This document shows, piece after piece, positions 6,184 through 12,112 of a stretch of DNA of 14,868 nucleotides (the first letter of the stretch is position 1; each line of letters begins with the position of its first letter). Both the position numbers and the translations under genes were made by a program. The stretch is from positions 1 to 14,868 of the forward strand of contig JAQUNU010000017.1 in the NCBI GenBank assembly GCA_028717445.1. The letters run 5' to 3'. The notes beneath the pieces were generated by a model, which worked only from the letters and a program-made list of their open reading frames with translations, was not told the origin of the DNA and did no database searches. The stretch comes from Candidatus Portnoyibacteriota bacterium. GTDB lineage: Bacteria > Patescibacteriota > Minisyncoccia > Portnoybacterales > GWB1-42-6.

Positions 6184-7473
6184 ATGTCAAAAATAAAAAT
6201 AAAAAATTTCCAGGCGCCCAGGGGCACGTATGATATCTTGCCCGAAGAGCAGCCCTGGTGGGAAAAAATAAGAAAAACCGTCAAGGAACTTAGCGGGGAT
6301 TACGGCTTTTCCAAAATTGACACGCCTATTTTTGAAGATATGGAATTGTTCGCGCGCAGCGCGGGAGCAAGTTCCGACCTGGTTGAAAAAGAAATGTATA
6401 GTTTCCGGACGCGCGGCGGCGACCAATTAGCCTTGCGGCCGGAAGGAACCGCGGGCGTGATCCGGGCCTATCTCGAAAACGGAATGGTTGACCTGCCTCA
6501 TCCGGTGAAGCTTTTTTATTTCGGCCCGATGTTTCGGTACGAACGGCCGCAAGCCGGCAGATACAGGCAACATCACCAATTCGGCTTTGAAGTCATCGGC
6601 GGGGATGAGCCGGTGCTTGACGCGCAGGTTATTCAATTATTTTTGCATATTTCAAGGCAGGTTGGCTTAAAAAAATTAAGCGTACATATAAATAGCATTG
6701 GTTGTCCCGAATGTCGGCCGGGTTATCGGCGGGCGCTGGTGGATTATTACCGGAGCAAAAAACAGAAGATTTGTCCCGATTGCCAGCGTCGGCTTAAAGA
6801 AAATCCTTTGCGGCTGCTTGATTGTAAAGAAGAAAAATGCCAGCCGATCAAAGCCGGCGCGCCCTTGACGCTTGATTATCTTTGTCCCGCCTGCCACGGC
6901 CATTTCAAAAGCGTTTTGGAATTTCTTGATGAGCTTGAGGTGCCTTATTTCTTGAACCATCAGCTGGTCCGCGGGCTTGATTATTACACCAAGACAGTTT
7001 TTGAAGTTTTTTTTGAAAGCGAAGGTCAGCCGCCCCTGGCTTTGGGCGGCGGCGGCCGATACGACGGTTTGGTTAAAAATTTAGGAGGCCGGCCGACGCC
7101 GGCAGTGGGTTTTGGCGCGGGCATTGAAAGAATAATTTCGTTGATGAAGGAACAAGGCGTCAAAGTTCCGGTCAAGCCGGCGCCAAAGATATTTTTGGTC
7201 GAATTGGGCGAGCTTGGCCAGCGTAAAAGTCTGAAACTTTTTGAGGAATTGCACAAAGAGGGGATAATCGTGGCCGAATCATTAAATAAATCCAACATCA
7301 AATCGCAATTAAAGATCGCCGACCGGATAGGCGTAAAATTTGCTTTGATTCTCGGTCAGCAGGAGGCGCTGGAGGGAACGGTCATTATCCGAGACATGCA
7401 AAGCCGAGTGCAAGAGACGGTTCCCTTGGCAAAAGTCGCGGGAGAATTGAAGAAACGACTGGCAAAAAAATAA
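6184..7473 (+). CDS. hisS: Histidyl-tRNA synthetase
   Basis: A class II aminoacyl-tRNA synthetase that charges tRNA-His. The 429 residues carry APRGTYDILP (11-20), TPIFE of motif 1, LALRPEGTAGVIRAY (83-95) and motif 2 MFRYERPQAGRYRQHHQFG (116-134). The HisRS-specific signature LVRGLDYYT (261-269), ALGGGGRYDGL (286-296) and motif 3 AVGFGAGIERI (307-317) follow. An eight-Cys segment at 174-237 (CPEC, CPDC, C-x4-C, CPAC) resembles the zinc-ribbon-like region seen in many bacterial HisRS. The C-terminal anticodon-binding domain follows from about 334. The ATG lies 3 nt after the lepB stop and has no SD, so it is probably translationally coupled. Confidence 0.97.
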   Translation: MSKIKIKNFQAPRGTYDILPEEQPWWEKIRKTVKELSGDYGFSKIDTPIFEDMELFARSAGASSDLVEKEMYSFRTRGGDQLALRPEGTAGVIRAYLENGMVDLPHPVKLFYFGPMFRYERPQAGRYRQHHQFGFEVIGGDEPVLDAQVIQLFLHISRQVGLKKLSVHINSIGCPECRPGYRRALVDYYRSKKQKICPDCQRRLKENPLRLLDCKEEKCQPIKAGAPLTLDYLCPACHGHFKSVLEFLDELEVPYFLNHQLVRGLDYYTKTVFEVFFESEGQPPLALGGGGRYDGLVKNLGGRPTPAVGFGAGIERIISLMKEQGVKVPVKPAPKIFLVELGELGQRKSLKLFEELHKEGIIVAESLNKSNIKSQLKIADRIGVKFALILGQQEALEGTVIIRDMQSRVQETVPLAKVAGELKKRLAKK

Positions 7474-7475
7474 TT

Positions 7476-7823
7476 ATGGATTGCGTCTTTTGTAAAATCG
7501 CGAATAAAGAAATGAAAGCGGAGATTCTTTACGAGGATGAAATGGTTTGCGCCTTCCGCGACGCGCATCCGATTGCGCCGGTGCATATTTTGATTATTCC
7601 TAAAAAACATATTGAAAGCATCGCTGATTTGCAAGAAAAAGATGAAGCGCTGGCTGGCCGGCTGATAATGGTTGCGAAAAATTTGGCCGAGAAAGAAGGG
7701 ATCGCAGAAAGCGGTTATAAACTGCTTTTTCGCGTTCGCGGCCACGGCGGCCAGGAAGTGCCGCATATCCATTTGCATTTGATCGGAGGAGCGAAATTGT
7801 CGGAGAACATAAGACCAATTTAA
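7476..7823 (+). CDS. HIT-family nucleotide-binding hydrolase (HinT-like)
   Basis: HIT proteins hydrolyse nucleoside phosphoramidates or related nucleotidyl substrates. The 115 residues show CVFCKI (3-8) at the N-terminus, HILIIPKKHI (37-46), and the GGQEVPHIHLHLIGG loop with the catalytic H-x-H-x-H triad at 97/99/101. The length is typical for HinT. It starts 2 nt after hisS and ends the lepB-hisS-hit unit. The exact substrate cannot be told from sequence. Confidence 0.93.
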   Translation: MDCVFCKIANKEMKAEILYEDEMVCAFRDAHPIAPVHILIIPKKHIESIADLQEKDEALAGRLIMVAKNLAEKEGIAESGYKLLFRVRGHGGQEVPHIHLHLIGGAKLSENIRPI

Positions 7824-7832
7824 ATTGATGTT

Positions 7833-7870
7833 GTCCGTCTTCGTCCCGCAGCCGCGGGACTTCGTCGGAC
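7833..7870 (+). other. Two-step GC-rich hairpin between hit and rpsU
   Basis: GTCCG (7833-7837) pairs with CGGAC (7866-7870), and inside it GTCCCGC (7843-7849) pairs with GCGGGAC (7854-7860) around an AGCC loop. There is no clear U-tract after it, so it is either a weak terminator of the hit transcript or a structure in the rpsU leader. A near-palindrome, CCAATCAATTGG, lies further downstream (7899-7910). Confidence 0.55.
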
Positions 7871-7936
7871 GCTGAATTTTGTAATTAAATTTTGCCCCCA
7901 ATCAATTGGCGGTAAAGTTTAAACAAAATTCGCGAA

Positions 7937-7942
7937 GGGAGG
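7937..7942 (+). promoter_or_regulatory. Strong SD that fixes the TTG start of rpsU
   Basis: GGGAGG ends 9 nt before the TTG at 7952. The earlier in-frame TTG at 7943 abuts the SD and cannot be used, so the protein begins MAIEVRKKD, matching the usual bS21 N-terminus. Confidence 0.8.
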
Positions 7943-7951
7943 TTGATTAAT

Positions 7952-8215
7952 TTGGCAATCGAAGTCAGAAAAAAAGATAAAGAATCTACTGGTTCGCTTT
8001 TACGTCGCTTTAGCAAAAAAATTCAGCAAAGCGGTATTTTGCTGCAGGCGCGGCGGTCAAGATTCTACAATAAGCCCAAAACCAAACGGCAGCTGAAGGC
8101 CAGCGCTTTGCGCCGGGAGCAGCTGCGCGGACAGCGCGCTTATTTGCTCAAAATGGGCCTTTTGGAAGAAGGAGAACTTATTCCAAAAGAAAAAATCAAT
8201 ATAAAGAAAAAATAA
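7952..8215 (+). CDS. rpsU: Ribosomal protein bS21
   Basis: bS21 is a small basic protein of the 30S platform, next to the 3' end of 16S rRNA. The 87 residues begin AIEVRKKDKESTGSLLRRFSKK, continue with SGILLQARRSRFYNKP, and carry a long Lys/Arg-rich C-terminus (about 45-87). This fits bS21, and the C-terminus is longer than in E. coli (about 70 aa). It uses a TTG start with a strong SD, unlike every recognised neighbour. Non-optimal start plus strong SD may allow feedback control through the ribosome platform (inference). yqeY starts directly after its stop codon. Confidence 0.93.
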   Translation: MAIEVRKKDKESTGSLLRRFSKKIQQSGILLQARRSRFYNKPKTKRQLKASALRREQLRGQRAYLLKMGLLEEGELIPKEKINIKKK

Positions 8216-8719
8216 ATGACACTGCGCGAAAAAATTGACGCTGATTTCAAGGAAGCTTTTAAAGCCAGAGATGAAGCGCGAACTTCGGTTTTGCGTCTGC
8301 TTTTGGCATCGATTAAAAATAAAGAGCTGGAAAAAAGAACAAAATTAAGCAAATCTGAAAAAATCGAAGATCTTGAAAAATTAAGCCGGATTTCGGACGA
8401 TGAAATCATTGGCGTGACCGCGGCTGAAATAAAAAAAAGGAAAGAGGCGGCCGAACAATACTTGCAGGGCGGGCGGCAGGAGCTGGCCCAGAAGGAAACG
8501 GCGGAAGCAAAAATAATCTCTGTTTATTTGCCTCAGCAACTCGAGGAAGAGGAAATAAGAAAATTGGTTCTTGACGCCATCGGAAAAACCGGCGCTTCCG
8601 CGGTGGGTGATTTGGGCAAAGTAATGAGCATTTTAATGCCGCAGGTTAAAGGGAAAGCGGATGGCGGCCAGGTGACCATGATCGTTAAGGAGGAATTGGC
8701 GAAAAAAAATCAAAACTGA
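8216..8719 (+). CDS. yqeY: GatB/YqeY domain protein
   Basis: A YqeY-family protein whose fold is shared with the tail domain of GatB (tRNA amidotransferase). Its exact role is unknown, though a tRNA-related function is usually assumed. The 167 residues show the family pattern: MTLREKIDADFKEAFKARDE at the N-terminus, KKRKEAAEQYLQGGRQELAQKE (about 74-95), YLPQQLEEEEI, and the C-terminal GASAVGDLGKVMSILMPQVKGKADG (about 130-154). Its ATG abuts the rpsU stop and has no SD. rpsU-yqeY-ybeY is a known neighbourhood in many bacteria. The stop is TGA. Confidence 0.92.
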   Translation: MTLREKIDADFKEAFKARDEARTSVLRLLLASIKNKELEKRTKLSKSEKIEDLEKLSRISDDEIIGVTAAEIKKRKEAAEQYLQGGRQELAQKETAEAKIISVYLPQQLEEEEIRKLVLDAIGKTGASAVGDLGKVMSILMPQVKGKADGGQVTMIVKEELAKKNQN

Positions 8720-8725
8720 TGCCCT

Positions 8726-9112
8726 ATGCGGATCTTGTCGACTAATTTGACCGAAAAACGGCCCGAAATTGAGGAAGCAATAAAAAAAGTTTCTCAAGCG
8801 TTTGACGACGACATGGAAATCAGCTTGGTCCTGACGGATGAACATAGGATCCAAGAAATTAATGCTCAATACCGGAAAAAAAACAAATCAACCGACGTTT
8901 TGAGCTTCCCGGAATTGAATGAGATTTTTATTTGTCCTTCAATCATAAAAAAACAGGCAAAAATTCTAAAAACCCCTTTTAAAACTGAATTGACGCGGGT
9001 TATCGTCCATGGTATTTTACATTTATTGGGGTTTGATCACGTAAAAAAAGATCAGGCCGCGGAAATGGAAAAGGAAGAAGATAAAATTCTCAAAAAGATT
9101 TCTGAAAAATAG
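8726..9112 (+). CDS. ybeY: rRNA maturation endoribonuclease YbeY
   Basis: YbeY is a metal-dependent endoribonuclease in 16S rRNA 3'-end maturation and ribosome quality control. The 128 residues carry STDVLSFP (55-62) and the zinc-binding HGILHLLGFDH motif with His95, His99 and His105. It is slightly shorter than usual (about 150), but no conserved block is lost. It starts 6 nt after the yqeY TGA and in the same frame. An AAGGAGG inside the end of yqeY is about 31 nt away, too far to be its SD. YbeY and bS21 both act at the 3' end of 16S rRNA, so their pairing makes sense. Confidence 0.94.
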   Translation: MRILSTNLTEKRPEIEEAIKKVSQAFDDDMEISLVLTDEHRIQEINAQYRKKNKSTDVLSFPELNEIFICPSIIKKQAKILKTPFKTELTRVIVHGILHLLGFDHVKKDQAAEMEKEEDKILKKISEK

Positions 9113-9148
9113 AAATCTCTTATTTAAATTAGCGTAAATCAGGAATCT

Positions 9149-9170
9149 GCTCGGCCTCCTTTATCCGAGC
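9149..9170 (+). other. Hairpin between ybeY and ftsA with CCTCCT in its loop
   Basis: GCTCGG (9149-9154) pairs with CCGAGC (9165-9170) around a 10-nt loop that begins CCTCCT. A mildly T-rich stretch follows, so it may be a weak terminator of the ybeY transcript. It is only 14 nt from the ftsA ATG and might also influence ftsA translation. Confidence 0.45.
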
Positions 9171-9184
9171 GGTTATTTCTTAAT

Positions 9185-10429
9185 ATGGCTCGGCAAAAGA
9201 CAATCGTCGCCTTGGACATCGGCAGTTCAAACATCCGTTTGGCCGTTGCTCAGCAAAAACCAGAAAATGAATCGTTTCAGATTTTAGGCGTGGGTCAGGT
9301 TAGATCGCAGGGCATCCGGCGCGGCGCGGCGGTGGACTTTGACGAAACCGTCAGGAACATTAAAGAAGCAGTCTCGATCGCGGAGCGCACCAGCGGCATG
9401 CCCATAAACGATGTCATTGTCAATTTAGGAGGTCCTCATCTTTCTTGCCGGCCGAGCAAAGGCGTAATCGCAGTTTCCCGCGCTGATGGAGAAATTTCTA
9501 AAGAAGATATGGATAGAGCGGTCAGCGCGGCGGCCGCGATATCGCTGGGCGCCAACCGGGAAATTCTCCAAGTCATTCCGAGGCGCTTTTCAGTCGACAA
9601 TGAAACCGGAATCAAAGATCCGGTCGGCATGAGCGGCGTACGCCTAGAGGTTGACGCTTTGATTGTTGAAGTCTCTTCGCCTTTTATTAAAAATTTAACT
9701 AAGCTCATAAGCGAGGCTAAGCTTGATTCAGATATTCTTATCCCTTCTCCGTTAGCGGCCGCCAGAGCGGTTTTGGACAAACGGCAGAAAGAATTAGGAG
9801 TTTTAGTTTTGGACATGGGAGGCGGCACAACTGGTTTTACTGTTTTTGAAGAGGGCGATGTGGTGGATGTTTGCGTTCTGCCTGTCGGGAGCAGCCATAT
9901 TACTAACGATTTGGCTATCGGTTTGCGCACTTCGATAGATGTAGCCGAGAGAATAAAACTTGAATATGGCTCGGTTTTGCCCGAGGAAATAAACAAGAGA
10001 GAAACCATTGATTTGGAAAAAATGGGCGGCGAGCCGGGACAAATTTCCCGGAAAGAAGTAGCCGAAATTATTGAGGCCAGAGCTTCTGAAATTTTTGATT
10101 TGGTCTATAAGCGTCTTAAGCAGATTGATCGGGCCGGACTTCTTCCATCAGGCGTAGTTCTGGTCGGTGGCGGGGCTAAATTGCCGGGGCTGGTTGATTT
10201 GGCGAAAGAACGCCTGAAATTGCCTTCGCAAATTGGTTTTCCTGTTCAATTTGAGGGAGTGGTGGAACAGGTCGACGATCCATGTTTTGCCACGGTGCTT
10301 GGTTTGATTCTTTGGGCCGGCGATCAGGGCCAGGACTTGAGGATTAAAAAAAACAGGATGTTTAGAATGCCGGCCATGCCTTCTTTTTTTAGTCAAATGA
10401 AGAATTGGTTAAAAAGCTTTTTGCCTTAA
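9185..10429 (+). CDS. ftsA: Cell division protein FtsA
   Basis: FtsA is an actin-fold ATPase that tethers FtsZ filaments to the membrane and recruits later division proteins. The 414 residues show phosphate-1 VALDIGSSNIRLA (8-20), the 1C subdomain (about 80-160), phosphate-2 VLVLDMGGGTTGFTVFE (206-222), and the adenosine motif GVVLVGGGAKLPGL (323-336). A C-terminal amphipathic helix FFSQMKNWLKSFLP (401-414) follows, which is the membrane-targeting sequence. The ATG is chosen at 9185; no SD is seen. It is followed by ftsZ after 108 nt, the classical order, but ftsZ has its own promoter. Confidence 0.96.
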   Translation: MARQKTIVALDIGSSNIRLAVAQQKPENESFQILGVGQVRSQGIRRGAAVDFDETVRNIKEAVSIAERTSGMPINDVIVNLGGPHLSCRPSKGVIAVSRADGEISKEDMDRAVSAAAAISLGANREILQVIPRRFSVDNETGIKDPVGMSGVRLEVDALIVEVSSPFIKNLTKLISEAKLDSDILIPSPLAAARAVLDKRQKELGVLVLDMGGGTTGFTVFEEGDVVDVCVLPVGSSHITNDLAIGLRTSIDVAERIKLEYGSVLPEEINKRETIDLEKMGGEPGQISRKEVAEIIEARASEIFDLVYKRLKQIDRAGLLPSGVVLVGGGAKLPGLVDLAKERLKLPSQIGFPVQFEGVVEQVDDPCFATVLGLILWAGDQGQDLRIKKNRMFRMPAMPSFFSQMKNWLKSFLP

Positions 10430-10462
10430 AAAGCAGCTTAAGATCTATTTTGTCTTTTGCTA

Positions 10463-10499
10463 TTGACAATAATTTTCGCTTATCCTATTCTGATATAAT
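10463..10499 (+). promoter_or_regulatory. Promoter region of ftsZ with two overlapping -10 candidates
   Basis: TTGACA (10463-10468) is followed after 17 nt by TATTCT (10486-10491). Overlapping it is TGATATAAT, an extended -10 with TATAAT at 10494-10499. Either would give a leader of about 30-40 nt before the ATG at 10538. The leader has no SD. Confidence 0.7.
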
Positions 10500-10537
10500 C
10501 TTTAGATTTCTCATCGAATCTTAATTTCAAAAATTCC

Positions 10538-11659
10538 ATGGCCCAAATCAAACCGGATATAGAAACTTTCGCCAAAATAAAGGTTGTCGGCGTGGGGGGC
10601 GCGGGCGGCAACGTGGTTTCGAGAATGGCGGACTGCAAAATTCAAGGGGTGGAACTGATCGCGATCAATGCTGACGCCCAAGATTTGCATAAGAGCTCTG
10701 TTTCTCAAAAACTGCTTATTGGAAAAAATTTAACCAAAGGATTAGGGGCCGGAATGAATCCCGATATCGGCCGGCAATCAGCCGAAGAGAATCGGGATGA
10801 GATTCATGAAGTCTTGAAGGGAGCTGATCTGATTTTTATAACTTATGGATTGGGCGGCGGAGTCGGTACGGGCGCCGGTCCTATTGTGGCCGAAGCAGCC
10901 AAGGATGTCGGCGCGCTTACGGTTGGTGTGGTGACAAAACCATTTTCATTTGAAGGCGCGCAAAGAACAAGGATAGCGGCCGAAGGTTTAAATAATCTTA
11001 AGGATAAGGTTGATACTTTAATTACCATTCCCAATGATAAATTGCTTTCAATCATTGATCGGAACACTTCTCTCGTTGAAGCGTTCAAAGTTGTGGACGA
11101 TGTTTTAAAGCAGGGAGTGCAGGGGATTTCTGATATTATCATTACGCCGGGCATCGTTAACGTAGATTTTGCGGATTTGAAAGCGGTTATGCAGGGAGCT
11201 GGTTCGGCTATGATGGGTATTGGTCGGGCTTCCGGGGATGACCGGGCGAGCGAAGCGGCTCGCCAGGCGATAAATTCGCCTTTGCTTGAAGTTTCAATTC
11301 AAGGCGCCAAGGGAGTCATTTTTAATGTTAGCGGCGGCGCGGATATGTCCATGATGGAGATCAATGAAGCGGCTAAGGTTATTACAGAGGCCATTGATCC
11401 GCAGGCAAAGGTTATTTTTGGCGCGGTGGCGGATGACAAGCTGAAAAAAGGAGAAATAAAAATTACAGTCATTGCCGCTGGGTTCGGCGATTTTCAACCC
11501 AGAAAAGAGGGAACAATCGCGACTAATGTGGCTAAGCTGCCATTAGAGGATAATGTTGTAAAAGCCAAAAAGCCGATCTTTGCGGCGCAGGTCAATCCGA
11601 TTGAGGATGATTCAAGCGAGTGGGACGTTCCGGCTTTCATTAGGAAGAAAATGAAGTAG
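10538..11659 (+). CDS. ftsZ: Cell division protein FtsZ
   Basis: The tubulin-like GTPase that forms the Z ring. The 373 residues show the nucleotide-binding start KVVGVGGAGGN (15-25), the tubulin signature as GGGVGTGAG (106-114), and the T7 synergy loop NVDFADLK (208-215) that completes the neighbour's active site. A short linker leads to the C-terminal peptide DVPAFIRKK, which binds FtsA. The second position of the signature triad is Val where GGGTGTG is usual. It has its own promoter and an intrinsic terminator 46 nt after the TAG stop. Confidence 0.97.
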   Translation: MAQIKPDIETFAKIKVVGVGGAGGNVVSRMADCKIQGVELIAINADAQDLHKSSVSQKLLIGKNLTKGLGAGMNPDIGRQSAEENRDEIHEVLKGADLIFITYGLGGGVGTGAGPIVAEAAKDVGALTVGVVTKPFSFEGAQRTRIAAEGLNNLKDKVDTLITIPNDKLLSIIDRNTSLVEAFKVVDDVLKQGVQGISDIIITPGIVNVDFADLKAVMQGAGSAMMGIGRASGDDRASEAARQAINSPLLEVSIQGAKGVIFNVSGGADMSMMEINEAAKVITEAIDPQAKVIFGAVADDKLKKGEIKITVIAAGFGDFQPRKEGTIATNVAKLPLEDNVVKAKKPIFAAQVNPIEDDSSEWDVPAFIRKKMK

Positions 11660-11704
11660 CCTTTTTAGGATAAAGGAAGAAAAAATTTTTGTTCGGTTTT
11701 TAAA

Positions 11705-11726
11705 AAAAGGGGCGGGAGCCCCTTTT
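11705..11726 (+). terminator. Intrinsic terminator of ftsZ
   Basis: AAAAGGGGC and GCCCCTTTT form a perfect 9-bp stem with a GGGA loop. The 3' arm ends in TTTT, with a further T-run a few bases on. Confidence 0.85.
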
Positions 11727-11747
11727 GCGATCTTTTTGTAAGCGAAG

Positions 11748-11768
11748 TTATCCACAATTTTATCCACA
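11748..11768 (+). promoter_or_regulatory. Tandem DnaA-box sequences
   Basis: TTATCCACA at 11748-11756 and again at 11760-11768, same orientation, 12-nt period with an ATT spacer. Both match the high-affinity DnaA box (TTATCCACA) exactly. DnaA binding here is inferred. Confidence 0.6.
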
Positions 11769-11780
11769 TTTTTTCCAGAT

Positions 11781-11841
11781 GCCAGAAAAAGATTTCTTTT
11801 TTCAGGCGTTTTTTCATGATTTGGAAATTCAAAAAAACGCC
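11781..11841. repeat. Two overlapping, mutually exclusive hairpins
   Basis: A stem forms from 11781-11791 with 11797-11807 (GCCAGAAAAAG against CTTTTTTCAGGC, one mismatch). A second, perfect 10-bp stem forms from 11805-11814 with 11832-11841 (GGCGTTTTTT against AAAAAACGCC). They share 11805-11807, so only one can form at a time. A further AT-rich hairpin (TAAGGA 11854-11859 with TCCTTA 11880-11885) follows. Confidence 0.5.
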
Positions 11842-11899
11842 CGATATTAATTTTAAGGATTCTTTAAAGAAAATTTAGCTCCTTATTTTTTAAAATAGT

Positions 11900-11933
11900 T
11901 TGCCTTTGGTTAAAATCCTGCCGGATAAGGCAA
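11900..11933. repeat. Stacked stem-loop
   Basis: TTGCCTT (11900-11906) pairs with AAGGCAA (11927-11933). Inside, ATCC (11915-11918) pairs with GGAT (11923-11926) around a TGCC loop, leaving an 8-nt bulge on the 5' side only. Confidence 0.45.
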
Positions 11934-11956
11934 GGACGCCTTTATTAAAAGGAAGA

Positions 11957-12040
11957 ACCCCCGCCTTTTGGGGACCATTCATTAGGCCGAAAGCCTTTTG
12001 GCAAATTCTTTAAATTTGCGGGTCCCCAAAAGGCGGGGGT
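11957..12040. repeat. 20-bp perfect inverted repeat enclosing two small hairpins
   Basis: The arms 11957-11976 and 12021-12040 are exact reverse complements over 20 bp, with a GC-rich outer part and a CCTTTTGGGG-type inner part. The 44-nt interior can itself fold into AGGC/GCCT (11984-11996) and GCAAAT/ATTTGC (12001-12019), giving a three-way-junction shape. Outside, A-rich on the left and CCTTTTTGTTCCTTTTTT on the right make it terminator-like on the plus strand. It could be a very strong terminator, a small structured RNA, or a miniature mobile element. Confidence 0.7.
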
Positions 12041-12056
12041 CCTTTTTGTTCCTTTT

Positions 12057-12065
12057 TTATCCACA
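12057..12065 (+). promoter_or_regulatory. Third DnaA-box sequence
   Basis: TTATCCACA in the same orientation as the tandem pair 289 nt upstream, with the following AATT also shared with the first box. It lies about 48 nt before the adhesin start, so it could also bear on that promoter. Confidence 0.5.
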
Positions 12066-12096
12066 ATTAACGCCTAAAGCAATCCTTCTTAAGAAA

Positions 12097-12105
12097 TGCT
12101 ATAAT
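12097..12105 (+). promoter_or_regulatory. Extended -10 promoter of the adhesin gene, leaderless spacing
   Basis: TGCTATAAT is an extended -10 (TGnTATAAT) ending 7 nt before the ATG at 12113. The -35 region is weak and there is no SD. The start base would be the A of the ATG. Confidence 0.7.
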
Positions 12106-12112
12106 TTAGCCA

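Larger units (their letters stand above)
11660..12112. other. Long non-coding region after ftsZ
   Basis: No open reading frame of substance is seen on either strand. The stretch is AT-rich and holds the ftsZ terminator, three TTATCCACA sequences, at least five inverted repeats and the promoter of the adhesin gene. It is by far the longest gene-free segment in an otherwise compact window. Candidate explanations are a replication-origin-like locus, a small RNA gene, or simply a buffer before a large surface-protein gene. Confidence 0.75.

Noticed and set aside
8696..8728. yqeY and ybeY are in the same frame, separated only by TGA and two codons, suggesting UGA read-through or recoding
   Set aside because: TGA also ends mfd and orphan gene 1 in sensible places, no gene has an internal in-frame TGA, and ybeY has its own normal N-terminus from the ATG at 8726.
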